Source: Sphaerisporangium album
GTDB lineage: Bacteria; Actinomycetota; Actinomycetes; Streptosporangiales; Streptosporangiaceae
Length of the DNA stretch: 64,000 nt
Assembly (NCBI RefSeq): GCF_003323745.1
Contig: NZ_QOIL01000002.1
Location: 1 to 64,000 of the forward strand
Direction: 5' to 3'
The position numbers were made by a program, and so were the translations under genes. Each line of letters begins with the position of its first letter. The stretch's first letter is position 1. Shown one piece after another: positions 17,094 through 24,975 of the stretch. The notes under the pieces are model-generated. The model did not search any database, was not told the DNA's origin, and saw nothing but the letters and a program-made list of their open reading frames with translations.

Positions 17094-18541
17094 CGATGAC
17101 CGGCGGCGACGCGATCAAGCGGGTCCCCACGGGGATCAACGGATTCGACCAGATCGCCCTGGGCGGCCTCCCCGCGTGCAGGTCCACGCTGGTGAGCGGC
17201 ACCACCGGCAGCGGCAAGACGCTGTTCGCCGTCGAATTCCTCGCGCGTGGCATCACGACCTTCGACGAGCCCGGGGTGTTCGTCACCTTCGAGGAGACCT
17301 CCGCCGACATCCGGCGCAACTCGGCCTCGCTGGGCTTCACGATCGACCGGTGGGAGGGCGCGGGGAAGTGGGCGTTCGTCGACGTGTCGGCGAGCCTCGG
17401 CGAGGAGGAATCGGCCGTCGGCGCCTACGACTTCGGCGCGCTGCTGTCGCGCGTCGGGCACGCCGTCCGCAGGACCGGAGCCCGTCGCGTCGCGGTCGAC
17501 TCGCTGGGCTCGATCTTCCTGCGCTTCGCCGACGTCGGGATCGTCCGCCACGAGCTGGCCCGGATCGCCGGCGCGCTCGAGGAACTGGGAGTGACCTCGG
17601 TGGTCACCGCCGAGCGGCCCGAGGAGTACGACGGCGTCACCCGCTACGGGGTCGAGGAGTTCGTGTTCGACAACGTCATGATCCTGCGCAACGTCCTGCG
17701 GCGGCAGCGGCGCAGCCGCACCATCGAAATCGTCAAGTTCCGCGGCGCGCAGCACCGCACCGGCGAATGGGTCTTCACCATCGACGGGCGGGAGGGGATC
17801 GTTGTCGTCCCGATCGCGTTCCTCGCCTCTCGTGAGACCGCGTCATCGGCCCGCGTCTCCTCCGGCAACGCCGAACTGGACCGGATGTGCGGCGGCGGCT
17901 TCTTCCGGGACGGGATCGTGCTGGTCAGCGGGCCCTCCGGCGCGGGCAAGACGTTGACGGGGCTCGCCTTCACCGCCGCCGGGGTCGCCGCGGGGGAGCG
18001 CTGCCTGCACTGGAGCTTCGACGAGACGCGCGAGCAGCTCGTGCGCAACGCCGGCGGCTGGAACCTCGACCTCGCGGCCATGGAGGCGTCCGGTCTGCTC
18101 AGGATCGTGTCCGGGTACCCGGAGGCGGCGTCGCTCGAAGACCACTTCCTGGAGATCAGGCGGGCCGTCGAGGAGTTCGCGCCCGCCCGGCTCGTCGTCG
18201 ACCCGCTGTCCGCGCTGGAGCGCGTCGCCAGCCCGAAGGCGCTGCTGGACTTCGTGCTCGCGCTGACGGCCATCCTGCGCCGCCGCGAGATCACGACGCT
18301 GTACGTGTCGGCGCCCGGCGGGCGGTTCACGCCGGTGGACCCTCCGGTGATCGCGGGTCTGGTGGACATCTCGATCATGTTCCGGTACACCGAACGCGAC
18401 GACGAGATCCGGCGTGCCATCGCGGTCCTCCAGTCGCGAGGTTCCGCCCACGATCACCGCATCCGCGACGTCACCATCGACGGCACCGGCATGCACATCG
18501 GCGAGGGCATGCGAAACGGCACCCCGGACGGCGCGAAGTGA
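17090..18541 (+). CDS. kaiC: KaiC-family double-domain ATPase lacking the phosphosites
   Basis: A 483-residue protein with two RecA-like domains. CI has Walker A GTTGSGKT (37-44) and the catalytic pair in VFVTFEET (Glu68-Glu69). CII has Walker A GPSGAGKT (281-288) and FDET at 310-313, where KaiC has YEES. C-terminal KaiC landmarks are RAIAVLQSRGSAHDHRIRD and MHIG. Aligning VIAGLVDISIM with the clock protein's HISTITDTIIM puts Ala422 and Gly423 at Ser431 and Thr432, and Asp417 at Thr426. Autophosphorylation at these sites is therefore impossible. ATP binding and hexamer formation remain plausible. It is in an operon with kaiB and a PAS kinase. GTG 17090 or ATG 17096 could be the start. Confidence 0.93.
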   Translation: MTMTGGDAIKRVPTGINGFDQIALGGLPACRSTLVSGTTGSGKTLFAVEFLARGITTFDEPGVFVTFEETSADIRRNSASLGFTIDRWEGAGKWAFVDVSASLGEEESAVGAYDFGALLSRVGHAVRRTGARRVAVDSLGSIFLRFADVGIVRHELARIAGALEELGVTSVVTAERPEEYDGVTRYGVEEFVFDNVMILRNVLRRQRRSRTIEIVKFRGAQHRTGEWVFTIDGREGIVVVPIAFLASRETASSARVSSGNAELDRMCGGGFFRDGIVLVSGPSGAGKTLTGLAFTAAGVAAGERCLHWSFDETREQLVRNAGGWNLDLAAMEASGLLRIVSGYPEAASLEDHFLEIRRAVEEFAPARLVVDPLSALERVASPKALLDFVLALTAILRRREITTLYVSAPGGRFTPVDPPVIAGLVDISIMFRYTERDDEIRRAIAVLQSRGSAHDHRIRDVTIDGTGMHIGEGMRNGTPDGAK

Positions 18542-18547
18542 GGCCTG

Positions 18548-19612
18548 ATGAAGGATCGCCGGCCTGACCGAAGGCCCGTGACGGACGCCGAGCCGGGAAG
18601 GGCCGGCGACGCGAGGTCCGGCGGCGACATCAGCCAGGTGATCGTCTCGGCCTCCGCCGACGGCATCGTCGCGGTCGACGAGCGGGGGATCATCCGGCTG
18701 TGCAACCCCGCCGCCGCCGACCTCTTCGCCCGCTCGACGCGCGAGCTCATCGGCACCCAGTTCGGCTTCCCCATCGTGGCGGGCGAGTCGGCCGAGATCG
18801 ACCTGATGCTTCCCGGCGGGGGCAGGCGCGTGGTCGAGATGCGGGTCACCGCCACGATCCTGGAGGGCGAGCGGCTGTACGTCGCGGCGCTGCGCGACAT
18901 CACGCGCCACACGCACGCCGAGCGGGAACTCGAGGCGGCCCTGGACCGCCAGAACATCGTGGTGGCCATCGCGGCCCACGAGCTGCACAACCCCCTGGCC
19001 ACGATCAGCGTGCTGGTGGACGTGCTGCGCGACCGCGTGGCCGCGCTCGCCGAGGAGCAGCGGGCCGACATCGTCGACCGCATCGCCGGCCGCGTGGCCC
19101 GCCTGCAGAGCCTGGTCCGCAAGCTCCTCATCGCCTCGACCATCGACATCGGCGGCGTGTCCGGCGCCGCGGAGCGCGTGCCGGTGCTGGAGTTCATGCT
19201 CGAACAGCTCGGCGAACTGGACGGGGGGTCCCAGGACGTCCACCTGTCGTGCAGCCCCGACCTGGTGGCCCTCGTGGACCGCCAGGAGTTCTCCGCGATG
19301 CTCGGCAACTACCTGGAGAACGCCTTCGCCTACGGGCGCCCGCCGGTCGAGGTGTCGGCGGTCGAGCGGGCGGGCTGGGTGGAGGTCCGGGTGCGCGACC
19401 ACGGCGCGGGCGTGCCCGAGGCGTTCGTGCCCTGGCTGTTCGAGCGTTTCAGCCGTGAGCCGGGGGTCGAACGGGAGACCGAGGGAACGGGGCTCGGCCT
19501 GTGGATCGTCCGCAGCCTCGCCCGGGCCAATGGCGGCGACGCCTGGTACGAACCCGACGCGGACGGCTGCTTCTGTCTCCGCCTGCGGCGCGGTGACGCC
19601 CGGTCCGCCTAG
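18548..19612 (+). CDS. PAS-domain histidine kinase linked to kaiBC
   Basis: A 354-residue soluble sensor kinase. Residues about 28-120 form a PAS fold (VIVSASADGIVAVDERGIIR, CNPAAADLFARS, ALRDITRH). HisKA follows, with His144 in IAAHELHNPLATISVLVDVL. The HATPase domain has an N box (MLGNYLENAFAYG) and G boxes (RDHGAGVPEAFVPWLFERF; EGTGLGLWIVRSLAR). It has no membrane segment. It starts 6 nt after the kaiC stop, so the three genes form one operon, and the kinase is the natural partner for reading the KaiC state. Its 3' end overlaps the convergent gabT-like gene by 4 nt. Confidence 0.92.
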   Translation: MKDRRPDRRPVTDAEPGRAGDARSGGDISQVIVSASADGIVAVDERGIIRLCNPAAADLFARSTRELIGTQFGFPIVAGESAEIDLMLPGGGRRVVEMRVTATILEGERLYVAALRDITRHTHAERELEAALDRQNIVVAIAAHELHNPLATISVLVDVLRDRVAALAEEQRADIVDRIAGRVARLQSLVRKLLIASTIDIGGVSGAAERVPVLEFMLEQLGELDGGSQDVHLSCSPDLVALVDRQEFSAMLGNYLENAFAYGRPPVEVSAVERAGWVEVRVRDHGAGVPEAFVPWLFERFSREPGVERETEGTGLGLWIVRSLARANGGDAWYEPDADGCFCLRLRRGDARSA

Positions 19613-20985
19613 AGCGCCGAGAGCGCCTTCTCCAGGATCGACAGTCCTTCTTCGAGCAGGGCGTCGGAGATCGCGAGCGGGGGCAGGAAGCGCAGGACGT
19701 TGCCGTAGGTGCCCGCGGTGAGGACCACCAGGCCCTCGGCGTGGCAGCGGCGGGCGATCTCGCCGGTGACGGCCGCGTCCGGCTGCTTGGAGCCCGGCAC
19801 GACCAGCTCGATCGCGATCATCGCGCCGCGCCCGCGCACGTCGCCGATGACGTCGAATCGCTCGGCCAGCGCGCGCAGCCGGGGCAGCATGACGGCCTCG
19901 ACGCGCCGGGCCCGCTCCACCAGGCCCTCCGCCTCGATCGTCTCCAGCACGGCCAGCGCGGCCTCGCAGGCCAGCGGGTTGCCGCCGTAGGTGCCGCCGA
20001 GGCCGCCCACGTGGACGGCGTCCAGCAGCTCGGCCCTGCCGGTGACGGCGGCGAGGGGCAGGCCGCCCGCGATGCCCTTGGCGGTGCAGATGATGTCGGG
20101 GACGATGCCCTCGTCCTCGCAGGCGAACAGGTGGCCGGTGCGGGCGAAGCCGGTCTGCACCTCATCGGCGACGAACACGATGCCGTTGGCCTTGGCGTAC
20201 TCGGCGAGCCTGGGCAGGAAGCCGCGGGCCGGCACGACGAAGCCGCCCTCGCCCTGGATCGGCTCGATCACGATCGCCGCGACGTTGGCCGCGCCGATCT
20301 GCTTGTCGATCGCGTCGATGGCCTGCGCCGCGGCCTCCTCGGCGCAGTTCTCCGGGCCGGTGGGCCAGCGGTACGGGTAGGCCATGGGCATGCGGTAGAC
20401 CTCGGGGGCGTACGGGCCGAACCGGTGCTTGTACGGCATGTTCTTCGCCGTCAGCGTCATGGTCAGCAGCGTGCGGCCGTGGTAGCCGTGGTCGAACACC
20501 ACGACGGCCTGGCGGCCGGTCGCGTGCCGGGCGACCTTCACGGCGTTCTCGACGGCCTCCGCGCCCGAGTTCAGCAGGAACGAGCGCTTCTCGTGGTCGC
20601 CGGGGGTGAGCCGGTTGAGCTTCTCGCACACCTCGACGTACGCCTCGTACGGCGTGACCATGAAGCAGGTGTGGGTGAAGTCGGCGACCTGCCGCTGGAC
20701 CCGCTCGACCACGCGCGGCGCGGCGTTGCCGACCGTGGTGACGGCGATGCCGGAGCCGAAGTCGATGAGGGAGTTGCCGTCCGCGTCCACGACCACGCCG
20801 CCGCCCGCGTGGGTGACGAAGACCGGCAGGGTGGTCCCGATGCCCGGCGGCACGGCTGCCTGCTTGCGCGCGAACATCTCCCGCGACCTCGGGCCGGGGA
20901 TCTCGGTGACCAGGCGGCGCTCCTGCGGGAGCGAGGGGCCGCCGTGCGCGAAGGGCTGCTCGTGTGCGTCACGCTCGGTGCTCAT
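19609..20985 (-). CDS. gabT: 4-aminobutyrate--2-oxoglutarate aminotransferase (GabT-like)
   Basis: A 458-residue class III transaminase. Family marks are HTCFMVTPYEAYVEVCEKLN, LNSGAEAVENAVKVAR, FDHGYHGRTLLTMT, IEPIQGEGGFVVPARGF, FVADEVQTGFARTGHLFA and the PLP lysine in CTAKGIAGGLPLAAVTG. It is closer to GabT than the class III enzyme at 8562-9887. It converts GABA (or 5-aminovalerate) and 2-oxoglutarate to succinate semialdehyde and glutamate. It is divergent from a PucR regulator and near an aldehyde dehydrogenase (23481) that could oxidise the product. Succinate semialdehyde as that enzyme's substrate is inferred. Confidence 0.9.
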   Translation of the reverse strand: MSTERDAHEQPFAHGGPSLPQERRLVTEIPGPRSREMFARKQAAVPPGIGTTLPVFVTHAGGGVVVDADGNSLIDFGSGIAVTTVGNAAPRVVERVQRQVADFTHTCFMVTPYEAYVEVCEKLNRLTPGDHEKRSFLLNSGAEAVENAVKVARHATGRQAVVVFDHGYHGRTLLTMTLTAKNMPYKHRFGPYAPEVYRMPMAYPYRWPTGPENCAEEAAAQAIDAIDKQIGAANVAAIVIEPIQGEGGFVVPARGFLPRLAEYAKANGIVFVADEVQTGFARTGHLFACEDEGIVPDIICTAKGIAGGLPLAAVTGRAELLDAVHVGGLGGTYGGNPLACEAALAVLETIEAEGLVERARRVEAVMLPRLRALAERFDVIGDVRGRGAMIAIELVVPGSKQPDAAVTGEIARRCHAEGLVVLTAGTYGNVLRFLPPLAISDALLEEGLSILEKALSAL

Positions 20986-21103
20986 GCTCCGACCGTACGG
21001 CCACCGGCTCAGGATGCCGATCGGGCGACATGGCACAATAAGGCCATTCTCCTTATCCAAGTTGTACAAGCTTGTGCTGATTTCGAGGGGGTCGGGGGAC
21101 TCG
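20986..21103. promoter_or_regulatory. Divergent control region of gabT-like and PucR genes
   Basis: The 118-bp region contains three nested inverted repeats: ATAAGG (21038-21043)/CCTTAT (21051-21056), the 8-bp palindrome TTGTACAA (21062-21069), and outer arms gcacaa (21033-21038)/ttgtgc (21072-21077). It is AT-rich compared with the flanks. PucR binding here is expected from the divergent layout but not shown. Confidence 0.55.
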
Positions 21104-22609
21104 ATGGCTCCGAGCTTGCGGCGGGTGACGGCGATGCCGCCGCTGCGCCTGCGGGTTCGCGCGGCGCAGGACGCGCTGGACCGGCCGGTGCGCTGGGTGG
21201 CCGTCAGCGAGCTGGAGGACCCGACGCCGTTCCTGGAAGGCGACGAGCTCCTTCTGACCACCGGGATGCGGCTCGGCCCTCACGACGCCGAGTCCTATAT
21301 ATCCAGGCTTGTCGTCCGGGGCGTGGCCGGGCTCGGGTTCGGCGTCGGCCTGGGTCACGAGGAGGTGCCCCCCGCGTTCGTCGAGGCCGCCGCCGGCGCC
21401 GGGCTGCCGCTCGTCGAGGTACCCCGGGAGACGCCGTTCATCGCGATCGGCAAGGCCGTCAGCGAGATGCTCGCGGCCGAGCGGTACGAGGAGCTGAGCG
21501 ACGCCTTCGCCGCCCAGGGACGGCTCACCCGCGCCGCGCTGCGGGCCGGGGGCACGGACGCGGTGGTGGAGCGGCTCGCCAGGGAGATCCACGGCTGGGC
21601 CGTGCTGCTCGACGACGCCGGCGACGTGATGTGCGCGGCCGGTGAGGGCGCCGCCGCGGGGGCGGAGGCCGCCCGGGGGGAGGTGCGCAGGCTCCTGGCC
21701 CCCGGCGCGCCCTCCAGCCTGGCCGTCTCAGGGCCGTCCGAGCACGTGATCGTTCAGCCCCTCGGCGACCGGCCGCGCGTCAGGGGGTTCTTCGCCGTCG
21801 GCGCCGAGCGGCCGTTCTCGCCGGTCGGGTACACCGTCGTCAACACCGCGGGCTCCCTGCTCACCCTCGCGCTCGAACAGGAACGGGTGCGGCTCGCCGC
21901 CACGCGCCGGGTCCGCGCGGCCGCGCTGCGCCTGCTGCTCACCGGGGACCGGCGGTCGGCCGAGGAGGTCCTGGAGGCGGCGGGCGGCCCCGAGCCCCAC
22001 CGGGCCGGGCGGCCCGGTCCGGGGACCGGCCTCCCGGACGGGCGGCTCGTGGTGCTGGCCTGCGAGCCGCGCGACGCCGAAGCGCTCCAGGACGCGCTGC
22101 CCGCCTTCGCCGCGCCGTGGGGAGACGACCTCGTCGTGGCGCTCGCCGCCCAGGACGACGCCGAGCCGGTCATCGCGCTTGCCTCGCAGCACGGCCGGGT
22201 GGGGGCGAGCGGGCCGGTCGCGGCGCCGGACGTCGCGGCCGGGCTCGACCAGGCCCGGCGGGCGCTGGCGTCCGCGGCCCCCGTCATGCGGTTTCCCGAC
22301 CTCGCCGGCCAGGGGCTGCTGTCGCTGGTGGACCCCGGCATGCTCGCGGGCTACGCGTCCTCGCTGCTGGCCCCGCTGCGGGAGTACGGCTCGCGCGCCG
22401 ACCTGGTGGAGTCGCTGCGCGCGTACCTCGCCTGCAACGGCCACTGGGACGCGGCGGCGCAGCGGCTCGGCGTCCACCGGCACACCCTGCGTTACCGCAT
22501 GCGGCGGGTGCGCGAGCTGCTCGGCCGCGACCTGGACGAGCCCGCCGTGCGCGCCGAGCTGTGGATCGCCCTGTCCGCGCCGGAGCCGGGTACCGGCCGG
22601 CGGGGCTAG
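21104..22609 (+). CDS. PucR-family transcriptional regulator, divergent from gabT
   Basis: A 501-residue PucR-type regulator. The N-terminal PucR domain includes VAVSELEDPTPFLEGDELLL and TTGMRLG, and VEVPRETPFIAIGKAVSEML. The C-terminal HTH lies in AQRLGVHRHTLRYRMRRVRE. It resembles regulators of GABA and polyamine use in actinomycetes. The ATG at 21104 follows a G-rich stretch (gagggggtcgggggac). It is divergent from the gabT-like gene, and its stop codon overlaps the convergent TetR gene by 4 nt. Confidence 0.9.
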   Translation: MAPSLRRVTAMPPLRLRVRAAQDALDRPVRWVAVSELEDPTPFLEGDELLLTTGMRLGPHDAESYISRLVVRGVAGLGFGVGLGHEEVPPAFVEAAAGAGLPLVEVPRETPFIAIGKAVSEMLAAERYEELSDAFAAQGRLTRAALRAGGTDAVVERLAREIHGWAVLLDDAGDVMCAAGEGAAAGAEAARGEVRRLLAPGAPSSLAVSGPSEHVIVQPLGDRPRVRGFFAVGAERPFSPVGYTVVNTAGSLLTLALEQERVRLAATRRVRAAALRLLLTGDRRSAEEVLEAAGGPEPHRAGRPGPGTGLPDGRLVVLACEPRDAEALQDALPAFAAPWGDDLVVALAAQDDAEPVIALASQHGRVGASGPVAAPDVAAGLDQARRALASAAPVMRFPDLAGQGLLSLVDPGMLAGYASSLLAPLREYGSRADLVESLRAYLACNGHWDAAAQRLGVHRHTLRYRMRRVRELLGRDLDEPAVRAELWIALSAPEPGTGRRG

Positions 22610-23250
22610 AGGGGGATCGGGAGGCTGTCCTTGTGGACGAGATAGCGGCTGATGGCGGCCAGCGTCACGGACAGGTAGACCCGTTCGTCCCTGAGGTGAC
22701 CGGCACGTTCCAGGCTGACGGCCCCCTGCGCCGCGGCCCAGAGGCAGTCGGCGATCTTGCGCGGCTGGGTGGGGACCAGGTACCCGGCGGTGATGCAGTC
22801 GGCGATGGCGCGGTCGAGGGCGTTGACCGCGGCCCTGGCCAGCGTGCGCGCCCGCTCGCTCGGCTCGAAGCCCGGGATCGCCTTCTCGAACATGACGCTG
22901 TAGTAGCCCGGCTCGGCCAGGCACGCCTCGCGGTAGGCGGGGCCGAGCGAGGTGAGGTACTCCAGCGGGTCGGGGTGGCGCGGCACCGCGGCGAGCCGGC
23001 GCCGGAAACGTTCGAAGCCTTCGAGATAAAGCGCCTCGGCGAGCCCTTCCTTGTTGCCGAACATCGTGTAGACGACCGTGGTGGAGCAGCCGGCCTCGCT
23101 GGCGATGCGGCGTACGGTAAGGCTGTCGGCGCCATGGGTCAGAAGGAGGTCCCCCGCCACCTGGATGAGACGGTTGCGTAACTCGTCATGGGACGTCTGG
23201 TTGCCCAGTGCGTACGCCCCTTGGAGACCCAGCGGCGCCGGCGAACCCAT
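22606..23250 (-). CDS. TetR/AcrR-family regulator
   Basis: A 214-residue TetR-family protein with HTH at LTVRRIASEAGCSTTVVYTM and the following FGNKEGLAEALYLEGFERF helix. The C-terminal domain (residues about 80-210) is of the WHG/TetR_C type (IPGFEPSERARTLARAAVNA, IADCLWAAAQGAVSLERAGH). It is divergent from the aldehyde dehydrogenase gene at 23481. An imperfect 11-bp inverted repeat lies between them, so it may control that gene. No clear ribosome site precedes the ATG at 23250. Confidence 0.88.
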   Translation of the reverse strand: MGSPAPLGLQGAYALGNQTSHDELRNRLIQVAGDLLLTHGADSLTVRRIASEAGCSTTVVYTMFGNKEGLAEALYLEGFERFRRRLAAVPRHPDPLEYLTSLGPAYREACLAEPGYYSVMFEKAIPGFEPSERARTLARAAVNALDRAIADCITAGYLVPTQPRKIADCLWAAAQGAVSLERAGHLRDERVYLSVTLAAISRYLVHKDSLPIPL

Positions 23251-23260
23251 GAGCGACCCA

Positions 23261-23280
23261 GACCCTTCTCACCAAGGGTC
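23261..23280. promoter_or_regulatory. Short stem-loop in TetR leader
   Basis: gaccctt (23261-23267) pairs with aagggtc (23274-23280) across a 6-nt loop, 11 nt upstream of the TetR start. It may be an operator half or an RNA hairpin. The role is not determined. Confidence 0.4.
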
Positions 23281-23326
23281 CCCGCGCGGACCCGCATGGG
23301 GACTTAACCACGTGTCAGAGGCTTCA

Positions 23327-23372
23327 AACCGACATGCAATAGAAAACATTCTGAAATTGCGGCATGTCTGTT
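23327..23372. promoter_or_regulatory. Inverted repeat upstream of aldehyde dehydrogenase
   Basis: aaccgacatgc (23327-23337) and gcatgtctgtt (23362-23372) are 11-bp inverted arms with one mismatch, in an AT-rich part of the divergent region. It is a plausible binding site for the neighbouring TetR protein. Confidence 0.5.
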
Positions 23373-23480
23373 ACAGAAAGGGGAAGTACCGTGTCTTATG
23401 CGGATTGTAGCGGTCTCCCCGGCCGCTTGTCCGTAGTGGAGTGGGGGCTCCCTCCGGCTACGTGACATACGGTCATGGTC

Positions 23481-24908
23481 ATGGACGTACGCCCCTTCTG
23501 GCTCGCCGGTTCGCCCGCCCGGGGCGAGGCGGAGCTCACGGTGACCAACCCCCACGACGGCCGCGTCGCCGGCATCGCCTCGGTGCCGACGCCCGAGCAG
23601 ACCGAGCAGGCCCTGGCCGCCGCGCACGCGGTCCGCAAGGAGGCCGCGGGCCTGCCCATCCACGTACGCGCCGAAGCCCTCGCCCACGTGTCGCGGCGCC
23701 TGGCCGAGCGCGCCGAGGAGATCGCCGCGCTGATCAGCGCCGAGAACGGCAAGCCTATCTTCTGGGCGCGCGGCGAGGTCGGCCGCGCGGTCGCGACCTT
23801 CCGCGTCGCCGCCGAGGAGACCCGCCGCTTCAGCGGCGTCACCCAGCGCCTCGACACCGAGGCCGCCGCCACCGGCCGGCTCGCCTACATCACCCGGCAG
23901 CCGCACGGCCCGGTCCTGGCGATCACACCCTTCAACTTCCCGCTCAACCTGGTCGCCCACAAGGTGGCCCCGGCCATCGCCGTCGGCGCGCCGGTGATCG
24001 TCAAGCCCGCGCCCGCCACCCCGCTGTCGTCCCTGCTGCTCGGCGAGCTGCTCGCCGAGACCGGGCTGCCCGCGGGCATGTTCTCGGTCCTGCCGGTGCC
24101 CAACGACCGCGCCGGCGCCCTGGTCGAGGACCCGCGCCTGCCGGTGGTGTCGTTCACGGGCTCGGGGCCGGTCGGGTACGCCATCCAGGACCAGGTGCCG
24201 CGCAAGCACGTCACGCTGGAGCTCGGCGGCAACGCCGCGGCGGTCGTGCTCGCCGACGCCGACCTGGACTGGGCCGCGAGCCGCGTCGCCCTGTTCTCCA
24301 ACTATCAGGCCGGCCAGAGCTGCATCGCCGTGCAGCGGGTGATCGTCGAGGAGTCCGTGCTGGAGGCGTTCACGCCCAAGCTGCTCGCCGCGGTCGACGC
24401 CCTGGTCGTCGGCGACCCGGCCGACGAGAAGACGCAGGTGGGGCCGCTGGTGTCGGTGCAGGCCGCCGAGCGGGTCGAGCAGTGGATCAACGAGGCCGTC
24501 GAGGGCGGCGCCCGCGTCCTGGCCGGCGGCGGCAGGGACGGGGCCACCGTCGCGCCGACCGTCCTCGCGGACGTGCCCGCGGGCGCCAAGGTCGTGTGCG
24601 AGGAGGTCTTCGGCCCGGTGCTGGTCATCCAGCCGGTCGCCTCGGCCGACGAGGCGTTCGCCGCCGTCAACGACTCGAGGTTCGGCCTGCAGGCCGGAGT
24701 GTTCACCCGCAGCCTCGACCTCGCCTTCCGCGCGAACAAGGAGCTGGAGGTCGGTGGGGTGATCATCGGCGACGTGCCGTCGTACCGCGCCGACCAGATG
24801 CCCTACGGCGGGGTCAAGGAGTCCGGCGTCGGGCGCGAGGGCGTGCGCTCGGCGATGGAGGACTTCACCTACGAGAAGGTGATGGTGCTCACCGGGCTGG
24901 TCCTCTAG
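23481..24908 (+). CDS. NAD(P)-dependent aldehyde dehydrogenase
   Basis: A 475-residue ALDH-superfamily enzyme: AITPFNFPLNLVAHKVAPAI, FTGSGPVGYAI, the glutamate motif VTLELGGNAAAVV, and the catalytic cysteine in NYQAGQSCIAVQRV. EEVFGPVL lies near the end. Substrates in this family group include glyceraldehyde-3-phosphate, succinate semialdehyde and aminoaldehydes; specificity cannot be fixed from motifs. The gabT/PucR context makes an amine-derived semialdehyde likely. ATG 23481 was chosen because TACGGT lies 7 nt upstream (leaderless pattern); ATG 23475 is 6 nt earlier. Confidence 0.88.
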   Translation: MDVRPFWLAGSPARGEAELTVTNPHDGRVAGIASVPTPEQTEQALAAAHAVRKEAAGLPIHVRAEALAHVSRRLAERAEEIAALISAENGKPIFWARGEVGRAVATFRVAAEETRRFSGVTQRLDTEAAATGRLAYITRQPHGPVLAITPFNFPLNLVAHKVAPAIAVGAPVIVKPAPATPLSSLLLGELLAETGLPAGMFSVLPVPNDRAGALVEDPRLPVVSFTGSGPVGYAIQDQVPRKHVTLELGGNAAAVVLADADLDWAASRVALFSNYQAGQSCIAVQRVIVEESVLEAFTPKLLAAVDALVVGDPADEKTQVGPLVSVQAAERVEQWINEAVEGGARVLAGGGRDGATVAPTVLADVPAGAKVVCEEVFGPVLVIQPVASADEAFAAVNDSRFGLQAGVFTRSLDLAFRANKELEVGGVIIGDVPSYRADQMPYGGVKESGVGREGVRSAMEDFTYEKVMVLTGLVL

Positions 24909-24975
24909 GCATCTCGCGGCGGGGCCGCCGTCCGGGCGGCGGCCGCCGTGCCGCACTGAGATCTGTTCAGTTCGC

